Below, one piece after another: positions 24,326-36,000 of a stretch of 64,000 nt of DNA. The stretch comes from Adiantum capillus-veneris. Taxonomy: Eukaryota > Streptophyta > Polypodiopsida > Polypodiales > Pteridaceae. Each line of letters starts with the position of its first letter. The first letter of the stretch is position 1. A program made the translations under genes and the position numbers. Below the pieces are notes generated by a model. That model was not told the DNA's origin. It saw nothing but the letters and a program-made list of their open reading frames with translations, and made no database searches. The stretch lies in contig CM043966.1 of the NCBI GenBank assembly GCA_014529385.2, forward strand, positions 109,846,808-109,910,807, in the 5' to 3' direction.

Positions 24326-24775
24326 CATTAGGGGAAATTTGGACTCACAAAGGGGCCTTATAAGGAGTTTGACTTCCTCTCTCATGTCCAAAACGGGCGT
24401 GCGGTAAAAATTTACAAATCAACTCTAAACTTGGCGGAGATTTGACAGTTAGAATCTACTCTTTAAGCTCTTTCCATTGATATACAGCACGTCATGAGAT
24501 TCCTCATATTTTGAAAGATTCTATTTTTTATTCTCTTATGATGTGACAACTCCGTCTAGAATCTAGAGAATAAAAAATAGAATCTTTCAAAATATGAGGA
24601 ATCTCATGGCGTTCTATATATCAATAGAAAGAGCTTGAAGAGTAGATTCTAACTGCCAAATCTCTGCCAAGTTTAGAGTTGATTTGCAAAAAATTTACCG
24701 CACGCCCATTTTGGACATGAGAGAGGAAGTCAAACTCCTTATAAAGCCCCTTGTGAGTCCAAAGTTTCCCTAATG
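24326..24775. mobile_element. CATTAGGG foldback element, copy 2
   Basis: A nearly complete palindrome of 450 bp. About 200 bp on the left is the inverse of about 200 bp on the right, with a loop of about 40 nt around 24535-24560. Ends are CATTAGGG on both strands, followed by TTTGGACTCACAA and GGGGC. It lies within the N2 RT between TPLGLVR and MCTLPQG. Removing it restores the RT frame if a single T (24325/24776) counts as the only duplicated base. Confidence 0.88.
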
Positions 24776-25271
24776 TCCTTACTAAACCCAAGGGTGTCCT
24801 CATGGTAGTCAAGTCTCTGCTTTCCATTGCTAGTTGGAACGAATCATACCCTGAGTACAAATCTCCCATAGAATATATTGCCCTTTCTGCAAATGCCTCT
24901 GCAAACTCATCGACAATTGGCCCTATACCCACATTTCTGATTGTCACTTTATTTACAAGTTGCATATCCTGAATAAAGCATAAAGAACCATTTTTCTTCG
25001 GAACTGTGAACCACTTGTTTGAATACGGAGCACAAGAAGGCTCCAAGATACTCATCTTGATCTTTTCATTAAGCAACTTAATGAGTTTTGGCAAATGAGC
25101 CTTTGGAACAGGAATAGGCCTCAAGTTCCAAGGTACATGAGGGATAGTGAAGATCACCATAGGAGAAACAATGGATGGATCAACACACCCTATCTCATAA
25201 GGCTCAAATGAAAAAGCTTTTCCATGTTTGGCAAGCATGTCCTCAAAGCATATCTTTTCAGCTTTTGTCAA
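24776..25271 (-). pseudogene. RT (N-terminal part) of N2
   Basis: Fingers and palm start of the RT: RPIPVPKAHLPKLIKLL, SNKWFTVPKKNGSLCFIQDM, NKVTIRNVGIGPIVDEFAEA, YSMGDLYSGYDSFQLAMESR (first catalytic Asp region) and TTMRTPLGLVR, where the foldback element cuts in. It is one open frame from about 25271 down to the insertion. Confidence 0.9.
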
Positions 25272-25301
25272 ATTGTCCTCGCAACCAACCTTTAACTCTT
25301 T

Positions 25302-26077
25302 CTAAGAATCCTTTGTGAACTTGTGTCCAATCTTGCTTGGGTCACGAAGGCTAGGTTGCAAAGCAGCTTGTTCCATCTTATTTGTGCAGTCTTTTGGTAG
25401 AGGTAATGCCACTGGTTTCACTTTCTTTGCCATGGACTTATACTTAGTCTCCACTCGTACATCAACACTTTGAGCATTTTTGAAATCCTCAATGGCCTTG
25501 TACATTTCTATTGAGCATACTTTCACAACCTCACTTCCCATACACAAATTACAATCCATTAAAGACTCCAAATATTTCATAGTATCCACAAAAGAACACT
25601 CATCAAACACACATGTAATTCATTCTTCATCTTCTAGCAAACCATTCATTTTCAAACGTCTTTGTACACTATTTACATTTTGTCGTACACCCCGCTTCAA
25701 GTCCTCACACTCTGTAAAATCAATAGATCCATAGTCTAATAATCCTACAAAACCTATAGAAAATGTATCCTTTGCATATACATAATGCGAGAACCTTTCT
25801 CTTCTTGTACCACTGCAATCTCGCTCTACAATGGTACATGGCCAAAACCCTTCATATCCTTGTAGTCCTTGAATTCTTTGTTCGTCTTTGGCAAGGGTTT
25901 CTCTCTAAGACTTTCACGGTTCCTTTCATGGTCTACACAAACAGTAAGGAACTGTACTGCACGCTTTCCATCCCTGCTCCTTATTCTTGCATAAGCTGAC
26001 CCATCATCCATCACCTTGGTTTCCATGCGAGTAGCAGTGATGTATGGCTGCCCAAGGATAAGAGGATATGTAGACAT
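25302..26077 (-). pseudogene. Protease C-terminal part and linker of N2
   Basis: The frame at 25826-26077 reads TYPLILGQPYITATRMETKV, then DGSAYARIRSRDGKR, which is the closing half of the protease plus a conserved following segment. The frame at 25302-25610 is the Lys-rich linker between protease and RT. Stops and a frame change lie between them. Confidence 0.8.
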
Positions 26078-26099
26078 GTCCTATACAAAGAAATTTTGG

Positions 26100-27368
26100 T
26101 CATCTTTCACATCCCCAATAGTCACCTTTACATTTGGACAAGCTCCGTACAGCTCCCCTGATGAGTTGTTTGCTGCACGAATCATCTCCATGATTTATAT
26201 CAATTGGCCATTTTCCTTTTTGATAAAGACTCTTTGACATGAGGTTAATTTCTGACCAATGATCTATCAACGCAATGTATGGCTCTTCTAAGTCTCCCAC
26301 TTTTACCAGCGTCTCATTAGTTTCTCTTGCCCACTGACTATTCAAGTAGTAGCTCTTGTGCGTGGTCTCCACTTCATCTTCATCATCCAAGAAGCGAACG
26401 TGTTTTACTCCTCCCCTAGACTTGTAGCATCCAACAATAGTTTCATCACCTTGTTTGCCATTGACCTGTACACCCTGTGTATTTAAAGTCTCTTCTTCAC
26501 CCTGTACATGGATAGATTCAGTAAGAGACTGTCGCTTCCTCTTTATGATGTCAATTATTTCTTCGTGGAATTCCCGCTTTGCTATACCAAGGACCTCACC
26601 CAAGGTAAATTCCACCTTACTATTTAGAATCCTCTCTTCCAAAACCTTTTTGAGATCCATTGCTGCCTCTATATCGGATTGGAGTTTGTAGGCCGGACCC
26701 TTTGCTTTCAATTTTGTTGCATCCTTCTTCTTGTCTTTAGAGGCCTCTTGCATAGGCACTTCGGGGACAGGCATCTGTTGCGGGAAAGGTGATCTAGGAG
26801 GCACTGTGTCTTTTCTACCTTCACTCCTCGTTGCCCGCTTTGAAGGCCCTTCATCCCCATTCTCGCGCCTACGTTTCTCTTCAACAATGGCCTCATTTGC
26901 TTGACATTTGGCAATATATGCATGCACTGACAAAGAGTCCACGGGGTCATTCCAACCTGTTTCAAGCCGAATGCAATCTCCAGCTTCATGTAAAACCTCT
27001 GTAGTCATTTTACCCTTCATAGCAGACTCTATAGCGCATGGCCATAGATCTCCACTGCCATTAGATTCCTCTTCTCCAAACTTGATTGATCCTTTTCTTC
27101 TAATAGGATCCACCTTCAACCCATAGGCGGCTGCCTCAACCATTGAGATGGCATGGCTAGTAGCCATGTCCTCAACTAGTTTCTTCATCCCACCTTTGCC
27201 AAAGTTTGTTCCCAAGAGCTTACCTGTTTCACTTAAGTGAATTTTTCCATCTTTAAAGAAAACGAGCTCCTTTGTCAAAGAGTCTTTAAAACTTTCACAA
27301 TCCCTCCTTCCATGGTCAGTACTATCACACCATATGCATCTATTGACAAAGCCTTCTCTGGTTTGCAA
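26100..27368 (-). pseudogene. Zinc knuckle, linker and protease N-terminus of N2
   Basis: A 422-codon open frame. It starts with a zinc knuckle, CIWCDSTDHGRRDC (C-X2-C-X4-H-X4-C), followed by a Lys/Glu-rich linker and a helical region (VEFTLGEVLGIAKREFHEEI). Near the end is the protease active-site segment YIALIDHWSEINLMSKSLY, corresponding to ID-H-G-SEIN-type motifs with Trp for Gly. It would process and package the RNA. Confidence 0.85.
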
Positions 27369-28003
27369 TCATTGCCCTATAGATTGACCTGATGGTTGCC
27401 CCTTTTCTTCTAGCCTTGTAAGCTTTAACTTGAGCTCTTGCATTCCTTTGACAATATCATCTAGGATGGATTTGTCACTCTTTGGAACCACAATCATAGG
27501 CTTTATAGGACTCTCGGTAACACTTGGGGATTGAGTAGGGTTGACTATCATCTTGTCTCTTCATCGTTGTTGCTTAGCTAGCAGTGAAATGGCGTCTTTG
27601 ACCTCATTCCAATTCGTCTTCAAGCCCTGTTCCGAATCCTTATCCTCAAGTAGTAGCTCTAACTTCTCTTGAATCTCTTTACCTGCGGCTTGTAAAAAGA
27701 GCTCTATCTTCTCCGAGTTTAGAGTAGCCTTTTCAGTTCTTGAAAGTTGATCATAACGGCGTTCGAATTCCCTTAGCAGTTTGGTAGGCGAGAGCCCCTC
27801 TTTTACATACCCACAAAGATACTTTGTTACATATTTACCTTTAAATTGGTCCAATTTCTTCACCACAGATTGAAGTGCTTTGGTTGAGGAAGGATCCCTC
27901 CTTTCTGCAGCTTGCTGCTGCTGCATAAACACTGCAAAAGCTTGAAACATTTGCATTGTGACTGGATCAAACCAAGCCCCCTTGTTGCTCTTGTTGCTCC
28001 ATA
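27369..28003 (-). pseudogene. gag: gag N-terminal part of N2
   Basis: The probable start is the ATG near 28003 (MEQQEQQGG), followed by a frame change into FQAFAVFMQQQQAAERRDP and a gag capsid-like helical region (KGKYVTKYLCGYVKEGLS, FERRYDQLSRTEK). TGA codons at about 27559 and 27367 read as changed CGA codons and separate this region from the zinc-knuckle frame. Confidence 0.75.
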
Positions 28004-28070
28004 GCTTTAAAGCTTTCTTTTGAGACCTTCAATGAAGATTTTGAACCCTCACCCTAGCCTACTTTGCGTA

Positions 28071-28086
28071 GGGTTCACCAAAACCG
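28071..28086 (-). promoter_or_regulatory. Putative primer-binding site of N2
   Basis: On the minus strand the 5' LTR ends CCTGACA and is followed by CGGTTTTGGTGAACCC. A TGG start a few bases after the LTR fits a tRNA primer site. It shares TTTTGGTG with N1. Confidence 0.55.
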
Positions 28087-29113
28087 TGTCAGGAAGTGTG
28101 CGGTGCGACTAGGAAAGCGTCGGGCCTCTGACTGTGAGGATTCGTAGCAAAATCATGCAAGGCGTAGACAATTTGAAGCCAAAAACACACTAAAAAATAA
28201 CAAAACTCCAGCCATGAAAGCTCCACTTTGAAAAAGAACCAATACTAACTCAAAACTCTTGTGTGTGTAAAGATTAGGTGCATGTAGCCTCGCTCCCAAT
28301 TCCACAAATGCAGTCCTCATTCGACCTGTTAAAAACCCTAAATTTACGCTTCGATTCTTCGTCATGACCATTTCATGGAAGCTTCAGTGCTTCATTGGAG
28401 AAGCCCAAGTAGTTATTTGTGGAGGGGAAACCCTAATTGGAGGCCTCATAGCCTCAACCATGTAGTGGAAGCAGCACGGGACTGCACTAGCACCCTGTAG
28501 AGGAATGGCTGTATCTCTTTGCTCATGTGCCCAAATGAGCTCATTCTTGGCTCTAAAAATTCCCAAACAACTTGAGAAACAATTACAGAATCGTTGATGT
28601 GGCATTTTGAGCTATTTTGAGCATTTTTAAGGCTATTTTTGACCATTTTTAACCAAAAAATGTCATTTTTTGTCCGTAAAAAGCCCAAACGAGCTGGAAA
28701 AATCCCTAAAATTGTGGAAAAATACCATTGGGCTCAAATTTCATGTTGAAAATCATTTTCCCACTTGGTATGCACTTTGGACAGCTCTTTCATGCCAGCA
28801 CACGAAACCTGCTATTTTTGACCGAGATTGCCCGCATTGAACTTTCTAAGCAAAACGAGCGTGACACTTCGAAACACTTGACATTTGTACATTCCCAAAG
28901 AAAATTAGGCATATATTTATGTGAAAAAGAATTCCATGGTACCACGTGTAGGGCCTCGCCCGCCCGGCAAGGTATGTACACGGCTTAAACTGTGACATTC
29001 ATTTTCGCATATATCACACTATGTACATTGTAGCATTTGGTCCCACACATCATAAACATTAAGAGTGAGGTAGATACTTCAATTTCACATTATAAAGGTG
29101 CCATCGCATGACA
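28087..29113 (-). repeat. 5' LTR of N2
   Basis: Counterpart of 20738-21766. It has one extra short segment (about 28882-28893) and other small differences from the 3' LTR. Short reading frames within it are not genes. Confidence 0.92.
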
Positions 29114-30621
29114 AAGGATCTCAAGTAATGTTCCTCTTCGACAAGGATTTTACACGGGCTATACAAAGATTTGGCTACCAGTCAATCTCAAGCCAAATGC
29201 AGCTACACTGGACGTGCATGAAGATCTCAAGAACTCAACAAGACCTAGAGCAAATCAAAGTCAACAAAAGAGTTACAAAGGTCATCAAGAGATTTGGATT
29301 CCTAAGTCTACCAATGCTCCTAGTCAAAAGTCAAATGTCAACGATCAACAAAGGCCTACAACAACAACAGAGACTTCTTACAACAGGCTTACTTGGAGAA
29401 TCAAACAGATAATGGAGTCTTCAGAGTCAAAGAAGGACAACCCAACCAACATCAATGCAGATTCAAAGATGATAAAATAGGTATGGCAAAAGAAACCTTC
29501 AATGCCAACTTGGTCCTTTAGTAATCCTCTTTTTGAGGATTCAAGCTTACTTTTACTTGAAGAAATGTTTGTAGTAAGTTCAAGACTGTAAAATGTCAAG
29601 TCGCCAAGGTGCAAAAAATACTCTTTGGCATAGTCAGAGTCGGGCTGCTGAGCCATAAAATGAGCAAAGCATTAGTCCCAAATCTTCAATTCATATTAAA
29701 CTCTGTGATAAGCATCGTAGTTATTGGGCTTACGCTCAAGCTGGAAGAGTTGAGAATATCTAAAGTCATGTCGCTCATGCTGGATGAGATGATCATAAGA
29801 GTCGAAGTCTATTAACTTACAATTGGTGGAGTGTCGTAGAGTCCAACACTCACACACAATGTACAGTAAGATGAGAGCACATACACTCGTCAACGAAAAC
29901 CATTCTTAAAGGGGTGCCAGCTTGTAAATCCATGTCATATGCTTTTATAGCTACACCATCTTTTTGAATAACCCCTCAAAATCTTTCTTGCACATTATAT
30001 TTTTTCCCATATATTTTTGTGTATGCATAAATAGGATGTCCCATCATTGTGTATGCATTTTTGTGTATGCATAAAAAGAATGTCCCATCGTTGGACATAT
30101 GCATTAGACACTCTTTTTTGCTTCCACCTATGCACCTTGAGTGGACTACAACAGGAAAACTGATGCTCCATCATGCTACCCTCTCATATTTGTTGTCCTT
30201 TTAATTCCATATATATCAACAAATAATCCTTGCGTACTTTATTAATATTTCCCATGCTAATAAGTACTCCAATAATGCGCGTATCCCAAAGGCACCTTTT
30301 TCCCATTGGGTTTTTTCCCTTTGGTCATCCAAGTATTAGACCCTAATTTAGAATCTCATCATCCCACTTCCCTTGTACATACTTTTCATAAATAAACATC
30401 AGCCTCATCATTATGCTATTACAAGGGGAAAATGCAGCATCATCTCTCACATGAAACAACTTTGCACCAACGAAGATGCTGCAACAAATTGAACCTCGTC
30501 AACAAATTCTACGACCAATGAAGATGATCAGCCCATCAACAACCAATCAAACACCTTCCATAGCCTCCAAGGAAACTTTTCAACAGTGCCTGAGGACGGG
30601 CATTGAATCGAAAGGGGAGAA
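29114..30621 (+). pseudogene. H4 polyprotein tail and 3' untranslated region
   Basis: Right part of H4 after the N2 insertion. In one frame it reads GYTKIWLPVNLKPN and, further on, GHQEIWIPKSTNAPS, the same IW(I/L)P motif seen before the insertion and in the 39-kb element. It decays into stops after about 29480. A roughly 48-bp tandem duplication (TTTTTGTGTATGCATAAA) lies near 30014-30105. The stretch ends with the purine tract GAATCGAAAGGGGAGAA. Confidence 0.65.
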
Positions 30622-31020
30622 TGTTAACTGCATCAACGTCAGTTAACAGAAGCTGCTAAAGACCGAAGACGTACGGATGCACATCGAGGATGAATGCAAA
30701 GAAGTAGTAAAGATTGGAGTTACAAATTTTCCAGGTTTTCCCAAAATGGTCACGTACTGTAAATTTATTTCAATCCATTGTAATATTTTAATGTGTTACG
30801 GGCTCAATGGGAGTTCTAAGCTGTAAAGAATAGGTCAATTACTGTGCCTAGGTTGCAGGTTCACTAAGTGGAGGAGCCCTAAAGGACTTGGACGCCCGGA
30901 CATTGTATATTTTTAGCCTAGGTATATAAGGCAGTGTGTAAAAGAAATTAGGGTTCTCAAGTCATTTGTGGAGAGCACTCTTTGGGGAGAGCTCTTGAGG
31001 AATCATACGCGTGTCATAAT
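30622..31020 (+). repeat. Putative 3' LTR of H4 (right edge unresolved)
   Basis: Begins TGTTAACTG right after a polypurine tract, and its first 27 bases form an inverted repeat (TGTTAACTG...CAGTTAACA). A TATA-like GTATATAAGG lies at about 30911. No matching 5' LTR is in the window, so the right edge is a guess; repeat R1 begins by about 31050. Confidence 0.5.
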
Positions 31021-31049
31021 AATCAATATCTAATTCTCCTAAATGATTT

Positions 31050-32051
31050 TCTCATATTAAACTGATCATTTAATGTGGGGAAGTGCCAGGGGAGAAAAAG
31101 CTAGAATATTGGTTAAGCTAGTAGACCGGCCACAGTAGGGATCCAAAGGAGGGAAAATAGGGATCCAAAGGGGGGGCCATCTGCAAAATACCCAAGTGCA
31201 ACAATGGGCTAAAAAGACCGTAAGGTTCAGCCCATTAAGACTTCCAAAATGCTAAGGTTCCAAAATTCAAAGGTTATGTCCAAAGGTCAAACCTAGGGGA
31301 ATTGGATGCTTTGTGTGTGTGAAATAAAGTCTTTGCATATCCCTACATGGGAGGGGGCGAGCTCTTCTTCTAGGGGATGAGAGAGAAACTCACACACACA
31401 CACACACACATGCTTCCTTTACACAAAGGGAATTAGGGACACATGTCAGCTCCCTAGCCCAGATGCCCACAAGGTGTGCCCAATTCCCATTGGATGGCCT
31501 TGGAGGTGGACCAATGAGAATTAGGCTAGAGTAAATCTAGTTTAATTAATTTAAAAACACTTAATAAAAGAACCAATGAGAAATAAGTCTCCTAGAAGAC
31601 TATTGGACAGTCTCCCAAGGGGTCCAATGAGCATTCAGGAGCCCAATGGCTTGCCTGATTCCTATTGGCCAGGAGGCAAAGGGGTCCAATGAGAGTTTAG
31701 TTTAATGATTAAATTACCTAAAGCTCTCACAAAAGGGGAAAGGGGGACACATGTCAGAAGGCTATCACTTATGTTGCTTAATGGTCATTGGCTTGACTTG
31801 GGGAGGGCCAATAAGGGTGAAGCAAGAGCAAATAGCAAGAGGGCTCGCCCAAGAGAGAGAGGGGGCTGATTTTTGCAAGGCATTATCACACACACACTCA
31901 CACAGTCTCATGTGTGAATAAAGAGAAGACTATCTCTTCCCAAGCTTTAATGGAGAGCTCATCACCTACTCCAAGCTTGTGAGATAGAAGCCTACATCGA
32001 CATACTCTTGGCATGTGGATGCAAATCCAACCAAGAGCCAAGCTTCAATGC
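31050..32051 (+). repeat. Dispersed repeat R1 (partner of R2)
   Basis: About 1 kb of non-coding DNA that is homologous, in inverted orientation, to 54293-55309. Shared landmarks: TCTCATATTAAACTGATCA...TTAATGTGG at one end, CCCTACATGGGAGGGGGCGA with a CA microsatellite (31391-31411) in the middle, and GCAAATCCAACCAAGAGCCA at the other end. The class is unknown; an LTR or non-autonomous element is possible. Confidence 0.6.
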
Positions 32052-33004
32052 ATGCTCATCTCCTCTACCATGCTAATTACTAAGTGTTGGACGGGTACAC
32101 CGTGATGGACGCCAGCACAGTGAGAACTCACCTAACAAGTAATGTCAGCTAAGGACGAAGCTCGACCCGCAGGCGCATGGAAGCAAGCATAAGGTGTCAA
32201 CCTACACTCAACCGACTCCTAAGTAATTCCTATAGAGGCTCCTACACTTGTCTAAGTCACAGTCCTCAAGAGAACAAAAGAGGATGCTTGCTAGAGCCGA
32301 ATACCTATCAAACACTTTTGAAACACCATAGAACTTGAAGGAGACCCTACTAATACCTATAGGCCACTCTCCCTAAGGTCTGTGCACCAAAATCATGACC
32401 CAGAACACCCGGTGCAGAAATACGTAGGATGTTTGGCCAAAATCTGCAGGTCTTCGTTCCATAAATATGCAGTGTCTAATGTGTAGTTCTACTCAATGTG
32501 AACGCGTGGATATGTTGCAATGCAAAATCGGACAACGTATGCTCACCCAAACAACCGATGAAGCTCGTAGAAGGAGCTCCCAAAGCCGGACCGTACGCGC
32601 TCAATGTTTGTATCGGCTCGTAGCTCTAGTCGGGGGCAACACGCTGCACTTCTCCGCACTTGATTCCAACCACCGTAGCACATGTAGCATCAAGACAAAT
32701 CTCCCACTCTCTCTCACGTACACAGTACGCTCACTCACAAACTTAAACTTGTTTAAAATGACAAAAGGTCTTTCATTAAGGTCAAAAAGTGATATATATA
32801 CCTTACAACTTCTCAAACCCTAAAGTTTCAAAATCATCCATCTACTCCATCTAACTATCAAAACTGGGATACAATCTGGAAACTTCTGTAAGTCCCAATA
32901 TTTATAAGGTGAAAAACTGAGTTTTCCTCAATGAATGACTAATTACAAAAAAATAATAATCCGCCAAGTAGTCAGATGCCGTGGGGTGTGTCCAGCTTCT
33001 AACA
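32052..33004 (-). repeat. LTR-like segment downstream of ORF1 copy 1
   Basis: On the minus strand ORF1 is followed by ACAAGGAGGGGGGGA (33005-33021), then TGTTAGAAGCTGGACA, so this looks like a polypurine tract and LTR start. A TATA-like TTATAAATATTGGG and a GA-rich stretch follow. Near 32390 the minus strand reads TTTTGGTGCACAG, like the primer sites of N1 and N2. The left edge is unclear. No second copy of this LTR is in the window. Confidence 0.45.
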
Positions 33005-33055
33005 TCCCCCCCCTCCTTGTTCATGTCATCCCCGACATGGCCTTGATCTTTTGCT

Positions 33056-36000
33056 TCACCTTATGGTCTCCCGCATCTTTAGCAGTGATTCGTACCATGC
33101 ATGTAGATTTAGCATTGTTGGTCCAAAGATGTCTGTATGCATGGTAAAGAATCCCGTGTAGAAAGCTTCTTCAAACGCCTGGAGGTGATAAGATGGGAGG
33201 AACATGATTCTTTGGTATAATGCATGGATCACCTCCTTGGAAGGCTGACCTGACATATCATAAGCACATCTGTATGTGTCCTGGAAGAAAAATATGCTGT
33301 CAGTCACCTGTTCTGGCTTGAAGGCTTCAAACACTACTAGGATGGTTCTGCAGATCTTTCTCATCATGATGCATGTAAGGTCAGGTGAGCCAGTGAACAA
33401 CTTTATGGCGCCCGTTAGGGTTTTCACCATGTATTGTACACTTATTCTCCCACCTGCCTTCACGCCTGGCAGCTTTGGGTAGTTCAGCCAAGTGGGTTGG
33501 CTTCTCTGTAAGAGTTCGTGTGCTTTCCACGTCCTAACCCTTGGTAGAGGGCAGAAGCTGAGGTTGTCTCTTATGTGTTTAGGTGCCTCTACCAAGTGTA
33601 TTAGGTACTGTGGGTACTTGGTAAGCCAAGCCTTCCTCCACTTGGGCTGAGAATCCACTATCAGCCTTACTCCTTCTGGCCTCGAGGTGTCTGCGTTGTA
33701 GAGAGGGACCGTTGGCTCTTCTCTGATCCGCTGGTTTATTATTTCCGCTTCATATTTAAGAAATGGATATGGGAGAGAGGGTTGTAGCCATTCACGCCTG
33801 AGATCGGTGGCCTCAATTTTCTGAATTGTCATTGATTTGAAAACCCTCTGTTCCCATTCCAAGGCCTCTTTGGTGCTTTCTCTGAGCTCTGCCTCTATTG
33901 CTTTTCGCAATTTTTTTCTCCTCTTCCCGTGTTAGATCTTGGGGCTCTTGAGAGGAGCCTACTATGCTTTCCTCTGGCATGGGTGTGTCCACAGGATCTG
34001 CCACATTGTCGAGGTCGATGCCCTCATTGGCAGCTGGCCCTGAGCTCTCTGCTTCTGCTTGTTGCCGGCCTTTCCACTCCTCAATTTTCTTGAGGAGCAT
34101 CTGCTTTTTCACTTCGTCTTGTTCGCCCATAGTCACGAGGAGGTCATTGAGTTCATCATTTACTTTTTCAGCCTCCTCGAGCTTTATCTTTATGCTCTCC
34201 AACTCTTCTTGTAGGGCCTTTTGGCTGTCCTCCAATTTGGTTTGCATTGCGATAGAACCTTCAGCCATGATCACCCTCTGCTTCTTCTCAAGAGTCAACT
34301 CCCTTTGGAGTTCTTGCATCTGCTCTTCATATATTTGACTCTCGGAAATAACTTGAGTTGAGCTTGTAGCTCTAACTCTCGCAGGTGATGCTCTCAGCCT
34401 CTAGATGGTTTGATCTTTGACTTTTAATTGGTCCTTGAGCTGAAGGACTTCATCCAGGCTTGCTTCTTGTTCTATTTCTGCCTTCTCCTTAGCATTCCTC
34501 AAGGCCTCTACTTCTTTAGTTTCTTCTGCTAGTTGGAGTGTCAGATTATCTCTTTCTTTTTTAGCATCTCGCAATGACTTGCTGAGTTGCAGGCACTCTT
34601 CTTTAGCTGCTTGCAATCTCTTTGCCGCTGCCTCATTTGCTTCTTCCTTTGCTTGGCAGTTTTGTAGAGCAGTGGCCAGGATGGCCTTGAGGTCAGCTTC
34701 TCTTTCTTTGTGTCCTTGGCTTTTTTCCTGCAGTAGATCTCTTTCCATCTTGGTCTTTACTTCAGTGGCCTTTAGAAGGTAGCAGGTCCAAAAATGAATA
34801 ATATGCTTCTTCAAGTTCTTTTTGCTCACATGCCGGCTTGGCCTCTTCCTTGGGCTCAGGTTCTGGCTTTTGCTCTTGCTCTTCAGCCCGGTGTTCTTCT
34901 TGATTGTCTCCAGCCTCCTTATCTTCTGGTGGAGGGCTGCTAGGAGGTGGTGATGGTGATGGCTGTGGGCTAGGTTTAGGGCTATCTGGTAAAGCTGTAG
35001 GTTTGCCCTTTATATCTCTATCTGCTTTTGTCTTTCTTTCCCTTTCCTGGTTTTCTTGTTCATCTAGCAACGTCTGCCGTATCTGCTCCACTTCTTCCTC
35101 GGTGAAAGGGATGTGGGGAATGTTTTCCGCTGCGGCATCAAGAATCTCAAAATTCTTGATGTAGTCTTCAAAGCGGTCCCTCTGCACTCTTCTTGAGGAT
35201 CCGGACATAGACTCGAGGGATGGCTTCCATAATTCGTTTAAATCACCCTTGAGGGCTCTTTCTGCTTGGAAACTCTCCATCAGCCTCTCGAGTCTAGCCG
35301 CCTTTTGTGATCGAGTCTCTTTGACCGGCACTTGAGCAGATTCTTTTTTTCCTTTCTTCTGCTCAGGTTGCTCCTTTTCCACTGGCTCTAGTCGTCTCTT
35401 CAACCTTGTAGCCACCCTTGGTGATCTTTGTGGCTCGTCTTCTTTGTCTTCCTTCACCCTGAGCCAGTCATTCTGAGATGGGGGGTCAGGCCACCTTCCC
35501 TTGGCGTGCAGTGCTGCATAAACTACCTTGGTTATCATCTCTCCTGGCACTATGTAGGTTGGCTTTTTGTTTCCCATCTTCACTAGGCTGTCACGTATGT
35601 ATGCCGCATAATTGATTATCTTTGGGGTACCCTTCGTCATTGCCCAAGTAAATGTTGTGGCAATTGGACCTGGCGGCATCCTGTACTTCTACGGCCTCTT
35701 CGTGCACATGTGGAAGTATTGGTTGTACAATTGGCTCATGATCGCCACCTTTGGGTTGGCGATGTCTTCAAAAGTGTAATTAGCCTTTTTCTCTATGTAC
35801 ACCTTTACTTCATCCCTTCTCTTTGTCACGCTGTCTCCCTGATTGGAGAGATCTAGTGCATGGGCGACAATCCTTTCCGTGATAATGATCTCTGTGTTGG
35901 GTCTTCCGTGCAAATCAGTCACCTTGGCCACTCCATCTTCTTTAATGCTGGTCACAAACTCCCATACCCTTTTGATGTCCACCCCTGCTGGGATTGCTTC

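Larger units (their letters stand above)
20738..29113 (-). mobile_element. Ty3/gypsy element N2, inserted in H4
   Basis: An 8.4-kb element on the minus strand. Its two LTRs of about 1.03 kb lie at 28087-29113 (5') and 20738-21766 (3'), each TGTC...GACA. Order on the minus strand: primer site, gag with CCHC, protease, RT, RNase H, integrase, purine tract. The flanks do not show an exact 5-bp duplication, so the insertion is old or altered. The host sequence on both sides is the H4 frame. A foldback element interrupts its RT. Confidence 0.92.

Noticed and set aside
30622-30648. TGTTAACTG...CAGTTAACA as a complete tiny insertion
   Set aside because: It follows a polypurine tract, so it is better read as the start of an LTR that happens to contain an inverted repeat.
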